Part shown: piece by piece, positions 1 through 6,301 of the stretch
Layout: each line of letters opens with the position of its first letter
How positions within the stretch are numbered: position 1 is the stretch's first letter
Assembly: GCA_029067025.1 (NCBI GenBank)
Contig: JAIEFH010000139.1
Span: forward strand, 1 to 23,829
DNA: 23,829 bases
Reading direction: 5' to 3'
Source: Oscillospiraceae bacterium
Lineage (GTDB): Bacteria > Bacillota > Clostridia > Oscillospirales > Oscillospiraceae
Translations under genes and position numbers: made by a program
The notes under the pieces: generated by a model
What the model saw: only the letters and a program-made list of their open reading frames with translations
What the model was told of the DNA's origin: nothing
Database searches by the model: none

Positions 1-479
1 AGCTCCCGGCGGACGCGGCTGTCAAAGGTTTCGGGCAGGGGAGGGCGGCGGAGCTTGACGGATTTATTCAGTTCACAGCCGTCAGTGCCCTGGAATTCGG
101 CCAGGTCTTTCATGCGGAAGAGCCTGCGGCTGTCCATGTCCACCATGACCCACTGGGAGGTGCCCTGGCCGATGGGGGTTTCGTCCCGGAAGAGGTCGAA
201 GTCCCGGTAGGAGGACGCGCCGGAGGCCCCCCGGTGCCAGGTTTTGACGGTGACGGGGTCGTTCCAGCGCAGGGGGGCGTCCAGCTCCAGCCAGGTGCGG
301 GTGACCATCCAAAGGCAGTTGTATTTTGCCAGGATCTGGGGCCCGGACACGTTCAGGGCCAGGGCGGCCTGGGTGGCGGCCTCCTGGAGGTAGCCCAGCA
401 GGGCGGAGGGGCGGCACTGGTTGAACAGGTCCACGTCCCGGGAGTCCACCCGGAGGTTCATCTCATAAAATGTGCTCAC
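1..479 (-). CDS. Acyl-ACP thioesterase (partial, 3' end beyond window)
   Basis: Hydrolyses acyl-ACP to free fatty acid in the cytosol; hotdog-fold family. The visible 159 codons contain the family pattern: LLGYLQEAATQAAL (residues 28-41, the long hotdog helix), WMVTRTWLELD (57-67), a TWHRG...SYRDFDLFRDE stretch (80-100) and GQGTSQWVMVDMDSRRLFR (104-122), which match the N-terminal hotdog half of FatA-like bacterial thioesterases. The GTG start is chosen because AAGGA lies 7 nt upstream; an in-frame ATG six codons later lacks a comparable site. The gene starts 3 nt after the stop of the zinc-ribbon gene, so the two are probably co-transcribed. The C-terminal half is outside the window. The family call is from motif recognition, not a search. 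Confidence 0.82.
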   Translation of the reverse strand, partial: MSTFYEMNLRVDSRDVDLFNQCRPSALLGYLQEAATQAALALNVSGPQILAKYNCLWMVTRTWLELDAPLRWNDPVTVKTWHRGASGASSYRDFDLFRDETPIGQGTSQWVMVDMDSRRLFRMKDLAEFQGTDGCELNKSVKLRRPPLPETFDSRVRRE

Positions 480-482
480 GGT

Positions 483-1097
483 TTAGTCCTTCTTTCCGGG
501 GATGGTGAGGGTGTCCCGGGCGCACAGGGCGTCCAGGTCGTCGGGGGCGGCGGCGGGCAGCCGCAGGGTGGCCCCGCAGCGGGCGCACACCAGGTCGATG
601 GTGGAGTAGCCCACCTTGACGCCGTAGTCCGTGGAGCCGCAGGCGCAGCTCACGCCGCCCCGCTGGGCGATGTCCTTCAGCTCGGCCAGCGCCTCGCCCA
701 TGACCACTTCATTTAAAAAGGCGCCCCGGCTTTCGGTCTGGTCGTCCATGCGGAGCTTGTCCACGGCGGCTTCCAGCTTTTCCATGGCGCGGAACACCTG
801 ATCCTCCTCGCCCACGTAACAGCAGCCCAGCCCGGACGCGGGGCAGGACAGGGCCAGCAGCTTTTGATGGAGCAGGGCGTCATTGGCGCACACGGCGGTG
901 TGGTCCTTGGCGCAGAACAGGCAGGGCACGGTGATCTCGCAGCGGTCGCCCTTCTGGCGGAAGGACAGCTCCGACTTGCCGCAGGGGCAGGGCAGGGAAC
1001 TGTCGCCGGCGGCGAGCTGGAAGGCGGAGCGCTGGGCGATGACGGCGTTTCCGCAGACGGGGCAGATATATCCGATGGAGCGGGTTTCCTCTGGCAT
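483..1097 (-). CDS. Zinc-ribbon protein of unknown function
   Basis: A 204-aa soluble protein rich in cysteine pairs: C12xxC15, C37xC39, C59xxC62, C70, C85, C92C93, C151xC153 and C171xxC174. The last two pairs form a classic C-terminal zinc ribbon and the first two an N-terminal one, so two or three structural zinc sites are likely. The middle (about 95-145) is helical and charged. No enzymatic motif is seen and I do not recognise a named family. The start follows GAGG with 8 nt spacing. It lies directly upstream of the thioesterase gene and diverges from spoVAD. A role in nucleic-acid or protein binding is possible but not shown. Confidence 0.7.
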   Translation of the reverse strand: MPEETRSIGYICPVCGNAVIAQRSAFQLAAGDSSLPCPCGKSELSFRQKGDRCEITVPCLFCAKDHTAVCANDALLHQKLLALSCPASGLGCCYVGEEDQVFRAMEKLEAAVDKLRMDDQTESRGAFLNEVVMGEALAELKDIAQRGGVSCACGSTDYGVKVGYSTIDLVCARCGATLRLPAAAPDDLDALCARDTLTIPGKKD

Positions 1098-1124
1098 GGG
1101 CGATACCTCACAATCTATGTCATG

Positions 1125-1155
1125 TTTCGCTCCCGCCCAACGGGCGGGAGCGAAA
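1125..1155. repeat. Perfect 14-bp GGGCGGG hairpin in zinc-ribbon gene leader
   Basis: TTTCGCTCCCGCCC, loop AAC, then GGGCGGGAGCGAAA: a perfect 14-bp stem with a 3-nt loop. It lies between the candidate -10 at 1168-1173 and the start codon at 1097, so it would sit in the 5' leader of the leftward gene. It has no T-tract on either strand, so it is not an ordinary terminator. The core resembles the hairpins at 1291-1321 and 3873-3893. Confidence 0.85.
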
Positions 1156-1167
1156 TCAGCGCCACAT

Positions 1168-1176
1168 ATTATATCA
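1168..1176 (-). promoter_or_regulatory. Candidate extended -10 promoter of zinc-ribbon gene
   Basis: On the minus strand TGATATAAT gives a perfect TATAAT (1173 to 1168) preceded by a TGn extension. No good -35 lies at 17 bp (TGGAAA). The resulting leader would contain the 1125-1155 hairpin. Confidence 0.45.
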
Positions 1177-1233
1177 CCATCCTTCCCGTTTTTCCAGTGA
1201 CAGAGCTGTTTTATTTGTCAAATCTTTCTGGGC

Positions 1234-1263
1234 GCATGAATTTTTTCCTTTTGGCGCAGACTA
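1234..1263 (+). promoter_or_regulatory. Candidate sigma-G-type promoter of spoVAD
   Basis: GCATG (1234-1238), an 18-bp spacer, then CAGACTA (1257-1263) resembles the sigma-G pattern (A/T-rich -35 with CATACTA-like -10) expected for a forespore spoVA operon. The match is partial. A transcript from here would contain the 1291-1321 hairpin in its leader. Confidence 0.3.
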
Positions 1264-1265
1264 GG

Positions 1266-1343
1266 AACAAATCACGCCAAAGGTAATTGCGTCATACCCC
1301 GCCCGTAGGGCGGGGTATGACGGATAACAAATTACGCCAAAGG
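1266..1343. repeat. 18-bp direct repeat flanking a perfect hairpin
   Basis: AACAAATCACGCCAAAGG (1266-1283) and AACAAATTACGCCAAAGG (1326-1343) differ at one base and lie exactly 60 bp apart. Between them is the hairpin GTCATACCCCGCCC, loop GTA, GGGCGGGGTATGAC (1291-1321), a perfect 14-bp stem. The second repeat ends in the AAAGGAG ribosome site of spoVAD. The layout looks like a small hairpin element that duplicated its target on insertion. Confidence 0.8.
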
Positions 1344-1353
1344 AGTCAGTTCC

Positions 1354-2370
1354 ATGGAAAATCAAAAGCTGGGGCGGCAGACCTTCCAGCCGGGGTCGCC
1401 CCCCGTTATCATCGGCCACGGCTCCGCCGCCGGCAAAAAAGAGACCGAAGGCCCTCTGGGGCGGCATTTCGACCACACCAGCAAGGATGACACCTTCGGC
1501 TGCGAGACCTGGGAGAAATCCGAGTCGGCCATGCAGCAGCTTGCCCTGGATTCGGCGCTGAAGCGGGCGGGTCTGCACACGCCGGATCTGGATTTGATGC
1601 TGGCGGGGGATCTTCTGAACCAGTGCATCGGCTCGGGCTACGCCGCCCGCACCGCCGCCGTGCCCTTTTTCGGTCTGTACGGGGCCTGCTCCACCATGGG
1701 GGAGAGCCTGGCGCTGGCCACCCTGCTGCTCAGCGGCGGACACGGGAGGTACGCCGCCGCCGTCACCTCCTCCCACTTCTGCTCGGCGGAGCGGCAGTAC
1801 CGCACCCCCCTGGAGTACGGCAGCCAGCGCACCCCCACCGCCCAGTGGACGGCCACCGCCGCCGGGGCGGTCATCGTGACCAATGACATTCGGCCCGGCC
1901 CCCGGGTGGCCCGGGTGACGGTGGGCAAGGTGGTGGACAAGGGCATCAAGGACGCCAATAACATGGGCGCGGCCATGGCCCCCGCCGCCTACGAGACGCT
2001 GAAGGCCCACTTCGAGGACACCGGCCTGGAGCCCGGTTATTACGACCTGATCGTCACCGGCGACCTGGGCCAGCTGGGCCACGAGATCGTATCCGATTTC
2101 TTCTCCAAGGACGGCGTGCCCCTATCAAATTATAACGACTGCGGCCTGCTGCTCTTTGACCGGCAGGAGCAGGACGTCCACGCCGGGGCGTCGGGGTGCG
2201 GATGCTCGGCGTCGGTGCTGTGCGGCTATCTGCTGCCGGGGCTGCTGGCGGGGCGGTGGAACCGCATCCTGTTCTGCCCCACCGGGGCGCTCCACTCCCC
2301 CACCGCCACCATGCAGGGGGAGTCCATCCCCGGCATCTGCCACGCCATCGCGCTGGAAGGAGGGAAATAA
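1354..2370 (+). CDS. spoVAD: Stage V sporulation protein AD (SpoVAD)
   Basis: Thiolase-like protein of the SpoVA complex, which moves dipicolinic acid into the forespore and out again at germination; SpoVAD is the DPA-binding component. The 338-aa length is that of the family. Recognisable blocks are KLGRQTF...IIGHGSAAGKKE (5-30), GPLGRHFD (33-40), TWEKSES (52-58), LAGDLLNQC (83-91), the thiolase-like GACSTMGESLA (110-120) and the C-terminal CPTGALHSPTATMQGE segment. The start follows AAAGGAG at the expected distance. It overlaps the next gene's ATG by one base (TAATG), so spoVAD and spoVAE are translationally coupled. No spoVAC precedes it: the upstream 256 bp is non-coding and then a divergent gene follows. 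Expression in the forespore under sigma-G is expected from the family. Confidence 0.93.
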   Translation: MENQKLGRQTFQPGSPPVIIGHGSAAGKKETEGPLGRHFDHTSKDDTFGCETWEKSESAMQQLALDSALKRAGLHTPDLDLMLAGDLLNQCIGSGYAARTAAVPFFGLYGACSTMGESLALATLLLSGGHGRYAAAVTSSHFCSAERQYRTPLEYGSQRTPTAQWTATAAGAVIVTNDIRPGPRVARVTVGKVVDKGIKDANNMGAAMAPAAYETLKAHFEDTGLEPGYYDLIVTGDLGQLGHEIVSDFFSKDGVPLSNYNDCGLLLFDRQEQDVHAGASGCGCSASVLCGYLLPGLLAGRWNRILFCPTGALHSPTATMQGESIPGICHAIALEGGK

Positions 2371-2726
2371 TGGACTATCTGAAAGCGTTTGTGGTGGGAG
2401 GGCTGTTCTGCATCATCGGCCAGCTCCTCATCGACAAGACCAAGCTCACCCCCGCCCGCATCCTGGTGGCCTATGTGGTGTCCGGGGTGATCCTGGGGGC
2501 GGTAGGTGTGTATAAGCCCCTGGCCGAGTGGGCCGGGGCGGGGGCCACGGTGCCCCTCACCGGCTTTGGCTACAGCCTGGCGAAAGGCGTCAAGAAGATG
2601 GTGGAGGAAAAGGGCCTGCTGGGCGCGATCACCGGCGGCGTTACCAGCACCGCGGGGGGCATCGCCGCCGCCATCTTCCTGGGCGTGGTAGTGGCCTTTA
2701 TCTTCAAACCGAAACCGAAAAGCTGA
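2370..2726 (+). CDS. spoVAE: Stage V sporulation protein AE (SpoVAE)
   Basis: Small integral membrane protein of the SpoVA dipicolinic-acid channel in the spore inner membrane. It has 118 aa, the family length, with hydrophobic segments at about 5-21, 30-48, 54-70 and 91-112, and the family start MDYLKAFVVGGLFCIIGQ. The conserved glycine-rich C-terminal block (GAITGGVTSTAGGIAAAI) is present. The start codon overlaps the spoVAD stop (TAATG) and has GGAAGGAGGG upstream. A strong terminator follows immediately, so the operon ends here with two genes only. Confidence 0.92.
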   Translation: MDYLKAFVVGGLFCIIGQLLIDKTKLTPARILVAYVVSGVILGAVGVYKPLAEWAGAGATVPLTGFGYSLAKGVKKMVEEKGLLGAITGGVTSTAGGIAAAIFLGVVVAFIFKPKPKS

Positions 2727-2766
2727 AAAAAGCGTCCCCGGCGTTTCCTGCCGGGGACGCTTTTTT
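2726..2766 (+). terminator. Intrinsic terminator after spoVAE
   Basis: GCGTCCCCGGC paired with GCCGGGGACGC around a GTTTCCT loop, with A6 before and T6 after. The symmetric A/T tracts could also stop leftward transcripts. It begins within the spoVAE stop codon. Confidence 0.93.
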
Positions 2767-2776
2767 CGGAAGAGAC

Positions 2777-2805
2777 TTCCATTTTTGCCTCAGATGTACT
2801 ATAAT
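2777..2805 (+). promoter_or_regulatory. Candidate promoter of the YbaK-like gene
   Basis: TTCCAT (2777-2782), 17-bp spacer, TATAAT (2800-2805). The -10 is perfect and the -35 non-canonical. The same CTTCCATTTT block stands 17 bp before a TATAAT in front of the rhomboid gene. Confidence 0.45.
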
Positions 2806-2853
2806 GTCGGCGAATACCCCGTGAAACGCGGCGGCGGACATAAGGAGGCTATC

Positions 2854-3327
2854 ATGGCAATCGAACGAGTGAGAGAATATTTCAAGCGGTACGGCATGGC
2901 GGACCGCGTGCGGGAATTCGACGTATCCAGCGCCACGGTGGAGCTGGCCGCCCAGGCGCTGAACTGCGAGCCCTGCCGGATCGCGAAGACGCTGTCCTTT
3001 CTGGTGGACGGCCGCGCCATCCTGATCGTCGCGGCGGGCGACGCCAAGATCGACAACCCCAAATACAAAGCCCAATTCGGCACGAAAGCGAAAATGCTGG
3101 CCCCCGACGAGGTGGAGGCGCTGGTGGGCCACGCGGTGGGCGGTGTGTGTCCCTTCGGGATCAACGAGGGCGTGACGGTCTATCTTGACGAGTCGCTGAA
3201 GCGGTTTGAGACGGTGTTCCCCGCCTGCGGCAGCGGCAGCAGCGCCATCGAGCTGTCCATCCCGGAGTTGGAGCGGTATTCCGGCTATACGTCCTGGCTG
3301 GACGTGTGCAAGGGCTGGGGCGAATGA
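2854..3327 (+). CDS. YbaK/EbsC-type aminoacyl-tRNA deacylase
   Basis: Trans-editing enzyme family that hydrolyses mischarged aminoacyl-tRNA (Cys-tRNAPro or similar) in the cytosol. The 157-aa product shows the YbaK pattern: CRIAKTLSFLVDGRAILIVAAGDAKID (41-67), with the conserved catalytic-pocket lysine in AKTL (K45), then VGGVCPFGI and a C-terminal CGSGSSAIELS segment. The ATG at 2854 is chosen because TAAGGAGG lies 6 nt upstream; an in-frame upstream start would lie in the promoter leader. It is monocistronic, bounded by the spoVAE terminator and a convergent terminator. The exact substrate (Cys, Pro or Ala ester) cannot be told from sequence. Confidence 0.88.
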   Translation: MAIERVREYFKRYGMADRVREFDVSSATVELAAQALNCEPCRIAKTLSFLVDGRAILIVAAGDAKIDNPKYKAQFGTKAKMLAPDEVEALVGHAVGGVCPFGINEGVTVYLDESLKRFETVFPACGSGSSAIELSIPELERYSGYTSWLDVCKGWGE

Positions 3328-3352
3328 CGCCGCCTGCCGCGCCTGGTGTGAC

Positions 3353-3387
3353 AATAAAAACAGGCCCCCGGCTGTGCCGGGGGCCTG
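3353..3387 (-). terminator. Intrinsic terminator of the HPr gene
   Basis: CAGGCCCCCGGC / GCCGGGGGCCTG with a TGT loop, a perfect 12-bp stem. On the minus strand it is followed by TTTTTATTG, so it terminates the leftward HPr transcript. It may also help stop the convergent YbaK-like gene. Confidence 0.88.
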
Positions 3388-3396
3388 CGCTCATTG

Positions 3397-3657
3397 TTAC
3401 AGGTTATCCTTGAAGAACTGCTCCAGGGAGGCGGCGTTGGCGTCCTCGTTGCCGCCCTCGATGGTGACGGTGACGGTCTCGCCCTGCTTGATGCCCAGCC
3501 CCATGAGGGCCATGAGCTTGACGGCCACGGCGGACTTGCCGTCAGCCTTGGCGATGGTGATGGTGCTGTCCAGCGCCTTGGCGGCCTTGACCAGCAGGCC
3601 GGCGGGGCGGGCGTGGATGCCCACGGGGTCGGTGATGGTGTAGGTGAACTGCTTCAT
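3397..3657 (-). CDS. HPr-family phosphocarrier protein lacking Ser46
   Basis: Phosphocarrier of the PEP:sugar phosphotransferase system, 86 aa, the usual HPr length. The active-site motif GIHARPAG is at 13-20 with the phosphorylated His15 and Arg17 intact. The helix-2 segment that in Bacillus HPr reads K-Ser46-IMGVMSLG reads KLMALMGLG here; when the flanking GKS and LGI...G are aligned, lysine 47 occupies the Ser46 place and Ser52 is glycine. Thus the HPr kinase target appears absent, so CcpA co-repressor function is unlikely. The ATG is placed after AAGGA with 9 nt spacing; a start seven codons upstream would swallow that site. It is monocistronic with its own promoter and terminator. Confidence 0.92.
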   Translation of the reverse strand: MKQFTYTITDPVGIHARPAGLLVKAAKALDSTITIAKADGKSAVAVKLMALMGLGIKQGETVTVTIEGGNEDANAASLEQFFKDNL

Positions 3658-3728
3658 GGTGGATCGTCCTTTCATTTTGTTGAGATTGCCCTGCTGTGGG
3701 GCGTTTTGAGTGCCAGCTTCTGTAGCAT

Positions 3729-3758
3729 ATCATAACATCTCTTGGCAGGGATATGCAA
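3729..3758 (-). promoter_or_regulatory. Promoter of the HPr gene
   Basis: On the minus strand TTGCAT (3758 to 3753), 18-bp spacer, TATGAT (3734 to 3729), with a TGn extension just before the -10. The leader to the HPr start is about 65 nt. Confidence 0.6.
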
Positions 3759-3800
3759 GCCCCTCAAGGGATTTTTTTCCGTTGGGCGCGAGAATATTCA

Positions 3801-3935
3801 GCGGGAACGCTTATTTTCTGCCCGACGGGGCAAACCCGCGCCGTGCCAAACAGGCCGCCGCTCATTCGGGCATTCCCGCCCGTTGGGCGGGAACGCCTAT
3901 TTTCTGCCCGACAGGGCGAAGCCCAGCACCGTGCC
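3801..3935. repeat. Tandem partial duplication of the rhomboid gene 3' end with hairpin
   Basis: GCGGGAACGCTTATTTTCTG at 3801-3820 recurs as GCGGGAACGCCTATTTTCTG at 3887-3906, and similarity continues (CCCGAC.GGGC.AA, then CCGTGCC) to about 3847 and 3935. The second copy is the stop codon and last codons of the rhomboid gene; the first is a detached copy downstream that keeps an SGRK-stop reading. Between them is the hairpin TTCCCGCCC-GTT-GGGCGGGAA (3873-3893). A third partial copy of CCGTTGGGCG lies at about 3779-3788. Confidence 0.75.
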
Positions 3936-4484
3936 GCACAGTCCGCCGATGATGTGGGTGAGCTGGGAGATGTTGTCGTCCACGAAGATGGCGTCCCACA
4001 GCTCGCCGCCCAGGTAGAAGATGGCCACCAGGATCAGGGTGGTGGGGATGGTGCCGTTGCGCACCCCGCCGAAGGAGGACAGCAGGATCATCATGAACAC
4101 AATGCCGGAAGCGCCCAACAAGGCGGTTCCGGGGAAGAAGATGAACTGAACCAGCCCGGACACCAGCGCCGTAAACAGGATGGCCCACAGCACGTTCCAG
4201 CTTCCGAAGCGGTCCTCAAGGTTGGGGCCCAGCACCAGGATCAGCACCATGTTGCCGATGTAGTGGGGGTAGCCGCTGTGGCCCAGCACGTGGCCGAAGA
4301 AGCGGAACCAGGCCAGCGGGTCGGCCAGGGAGCACCGGTAGACGGAGAACAGACTGGCGTTGGCCCAGCCGTTGGTGAAGTGGTTGGCCACCAGAGCGAT
4401 GAGCGAGATCAGCGCGAAGGTGAGGGCCACGGGGGCATTGTAGGAGATTTTCAGCGTGGGGCGGTTCATATCGTTTCGGGCCAT
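3897..4484 (-). CDS. Rhomboid-family intramembrane serine protease
   Basis: Membrane protease that cleaves transmembrane substrates within the bilayer. The 195-aa protein has six hydrophobic segments. Hallmarks are HYIGNM in the second membrane helix (74-79), the GASG nucleophile motif (124-127, Ser126) and the catalytic histidine in THIIGG (His177), so the Ser-His dyad is intact. The start is ATG 6 nt after GAGGTG; a GTG three codons earlier overlaps that ribosome site and is less likely. It sits between the HPr gene and the anti-sigma terminator. Substrates are unknown. Its proximity to an anti-sigma gene is suggestive for regulated proteolysis, but nothing in the sequence links them. Confidence 0.9.
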   Translation of the reverse strand: MARNDMNRPTLKISYNAPVALTFALISLIALVANHFTNGWANASLFSVYRCSLADPLAWFRFFGHVLGHSGYPHYIGNMVLILVLGPNLEDRFGSWNVLWAILFTALVSGLVQFIFFPGTALLGASGIVFMMILLSSFGGVRNGTIPTTLILVAIFYLGGELWDAIFVDDNISQLTHIIGGLCGTVLGFALSGRK

Positions 4485-4499
4485 ATGGGTCACCTCGGT

Positions 4500-4537
4500 A
4501 AAAAATACTGCCAGCCGTGGAGGCGGCTGGCAGTATT
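4500..4537 (-). terminator. Intrinsic terminator of the first sigma/anti-sigma operon
   Basis: AATACTGCCAGCCG / CGGCTGGCAGTATT, 14-bp stem with a TGGAGG loop. On the minus strand it runs straight into TTTTTT, ending the anti-sigma transcript. The outer stem overlaps a TATAAT that may serve the rhomboid gene. Confidence 0.9.
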
Positions 4538-4563
4538 ATAACCGATTTGATTGGAAAATGGAA
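4535..4563 (-). promoter_or_regulatory. Candidate rhomboid promoter embedded in terminator
   Basis: Minus strand TTCCAT (4563 to 4558), 17-bp spacer, TATAAT (4540 to 4535). The -10 lies at the base of the terminator stem, so a transcript started here would lack the 5' arm and read through. Confidence 0.4.
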
Positions 4564-4570
4564 GGAAAAT

Positions 4571-5638
4571 TTACTCGCCTTCAATGATGTCGTATTTTGC
4601 CTGGGGCAGTTCCTCAATTTCGCCGGGTTCCTCGGCGGGCATTGTCTCTTCGCTGTCCTCCACGGAGGGCTCCACCCGCGCGCCGTCAAAAACGGGTTCT
4701 GTTTTGCCGCCGGGGGCGGGGCCCTTCTGAACCTCGTCTGTCAGGGTACTCATGGACTGGGTGAACACCCGTACCCGGATCGCGTCGCCCTCCGGGTCCA
4801 GATGGGCCAGGGCGGCCAGGACGCTGTCAGGGATAGCGGCCTCGCCGCAGTACAGATCCACACCCAGGCAGTTGGCCGTCACGTCCACGCCGATGCCGCA
4901 GGCCAGCCCGGTGCCGTCCAGCGCCCGGGTGGCCGGCTCCATCAGGCCGTACAGGAACTCCATGGAATACTTCACCGTGGAGAATTGGAGCACAGCCCCG
5001 GGTCCGGCGGCCTCTTTGATCTCAGCCTCCAGCTCTGGCGTGCGGAAGCCGTCCACGATGGCCACGGCCAGCAGCTCGTCCCCCGCCAGCCACGCCCCGC
5101 CGTACCACTCGGGGTGTTCCTCCAGCCGGTAGGTGTGCAGCAGCGCGTCGTACCATTCCGCGGCCGCCTGAACCGCCACGTCCTGGGCGGGGGCGTAGAA
5201 GCCGTCGATTTCCTCAGCCCCCGGCTCTCCGCCCACATAGGCCCCGCCGGGGAGATCGATCCCATTGCCGCGCTCCGGCATGGGGATCGGTTCCTCTGCT
5301 CCTCCCGCCGAGGTCTTTAGATCCCCTTGGGTGGTTATGACGGTCTTCCCGCCCTCCACTAGGGTGTATTCATGCAGGCCGGGGCGCTGGATCAGCGTGC
5401 CGTCGGAGTCCGGGGCCGCTGCTGGGACATCGTCCAGGCTGTGGATGGAGTCAGAGCCGAGGCTCTGGGGGCGGGACATCCGATAGGCCGGATAGGCCGC
5501 GAGGATGAGCGCCGCGCAGGCGGCGCAGACCGCCCAAGCGTTCCATCGGAACCGGGGCTGTACCACATTGCAACCCGCCGCCAGCACGTAATCCTCATTC
5601 ACCTCGCCGATCATATCCAAAAGCTCATAGTTTTTCAC
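4571..5638 (-). CDS. Membrane-anchored anti-sigma factor-like protein
   Basis: A 355-aa protein with a short cytoplasmic N-terminus (about 1-32), one transmembrane helix (about 33-51) and a large extracytoplasmic domain; the C-terminal 50 residues are acidic, proline-rich and probably disordered. This layout and the GTGA overlap with an ECF sigma gene indicate an anti-sigma factor that holds the sigma factor at the membrane. No zinc-binding anti-sigma motif (HxxxCxxC) is present, so binding would be through another N-terminal fold. The GTG start is supported by GGAGGG upstream and the overlap. The extracytoplasmic signal it senses cannot be told. It is analogous in layout to the protein at 11321-12154 but longer. 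Confidence 0.7.
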   Translation of the reverse strand: MKNYELLDMIGEVNEDYVLAAGCNVVQPRFRWNAWAVCAACAALILAAYPAYRMSRPQSLGSDSIHSLDDVPAAAPDSDGTLIQRPGLHEYTLVEGGKTVITTQGDLKTSAGGAEEPIPMPERGNGIDLPGGAYVGGEPGAEEIDGFYAPAQDVAVQAAAEWYDALLHTYRLEEHPEWYGGAWLAGDELLAVAIVDGFRTPELEAEIKEAAGPGAVLQFSTVKYSMEFLYGLMEPATRALDGTGLACGIGVDVTANCLGVDLYCGEAAIPDSVLAALAHLDPEGDAIRVRVFTQSMSTLTDEVQKGPAPGGKTEPVFDGARVEPSVEDSEETMPAEEPGEIEELPQAKYDIIEGE

Positions 5639-6195
5639 AGTTCAAATCCCTCCTGTTGAAGATGGACGCGCAGCTTCTGCCTCAGCCGGTGGAGCGTGGT
5701 GGTCACGTGGGTGCGGCTCATGCGGAAGCGCTTGGCAAGCTGCTCCACGCTGTCTAAGTACCAGTACCGCCGCAGGAACAGGTTCCGATCCCGTTCGGCC
5801 AGGCCCGTCAAAAAGCCGTCCAGCGCCGCCCGGAACGCCTGCCGGTCCAGCGCGCCCTCCGGGGTGTCAACCCCGGACACCACCTCGCTCAGCTCATCCA
5901 GGGCAAGCTGAACCTGCCCGCCGCCCCGCTTCTGGGCCGTTTCCGCCCGCCGGGCGCTGAGGGCCAGGTTGCGCGCGATCCGTCCAGCGTAGCTCTTCAG
6001 CGAGCGGGGCCGCTGGGGCGGGATGGTCTGCCAGCACTTCAGCCAGGTGTCGTTGACGCACTCCTCCGCCGCCCCCTGGTCGCCCAGGATGCCCCGGGCA
6101 ATGGCGGCGCAGTACGCCCCATATTCCCGGCCGGCGGCCTCAATGGCGCCCTCGTCCCGGGCAAAAAACAGCGCGATGATCTTGTTGTCGTCCAT
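5635..6195 (-). CDS. ECF-family RNA polymerase sigma factor
   Basis: A 186-aa group IV sigma factor. Region 2 spans about 10-85 (AAEECVNDTWLKCWQTIPP, LKSYAGRIARNLAL) and region 4 about 130-180 (LAERDRNLFLRRYWYLDSVEQLAKRFRMSRTHVTTTLHRLRQKL), the second half being the -35-binding helix-turn-helix. Its stop overlaps the anti-sigma GTG by four bases, so output of the pair is coupled. A promoter of ECF type upstream (6232-6259) suggests autoregulation. It is clearly paralogous to the sigma factor at 12151-12699 (shared IPPxRP, FLRRYWYxDxV and LQxEGF ending). Confidence 0.9.
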   Translation of the reverse strand: MDDNKIIALFFARDEGAIEAAGREYGAYCAAIARGILGDQGAAEECVNDTWLKCWQTIPPQRPRSLKSYAGRIARNLALSARRAETAQKRGGGQVQLALDELSEVVSGVDTPEGALDRQAFRAALDGFLTGLAERDRNLFLRRYWYLDSVEQLAKRFRMSRTHVTTTLHRLRQKLRVHLQQEGFEL

Positions 6196-6231
6196 GGTTA
6201 ATCACTCCTAAGAAAGGCCCTTTCACCTATC

Positions 6232-6259
6232 AAGACGCGGTCTGGAGCGGGATGTCACA
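6232..6259 (-). promoter_or_regulatory. ECF-type autoregulatory promoter candidate
   Basis: Minus strand TGTGAC (6259 to 6254), 16-bp spacer, CGTCTT (6237 to 6232). This fits the ECF pattern TGAAAC-N16-CGTC known from Bacillus sigma factors. It lies 37 bp before the sigma start codon. Confidence 0.5.
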
Positions 6260-6269
6260 GGAGGGACGG

Positions 6270-6301
6270 AAAAAGTCCGGGGAGATTCCCCGGACTTTTT
6301 T
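6270..6301 (-). terminator. Intrinsic terminator of the XRE-RluA operon
   Basis: GTCCGGGGA / TCCCCGGAC with a GAT loop; on the minus strand T5 follows. It begins at the stop codon of the DUF6440-like gene and marks the end of the long leftward operon. Confidence 0.92.
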
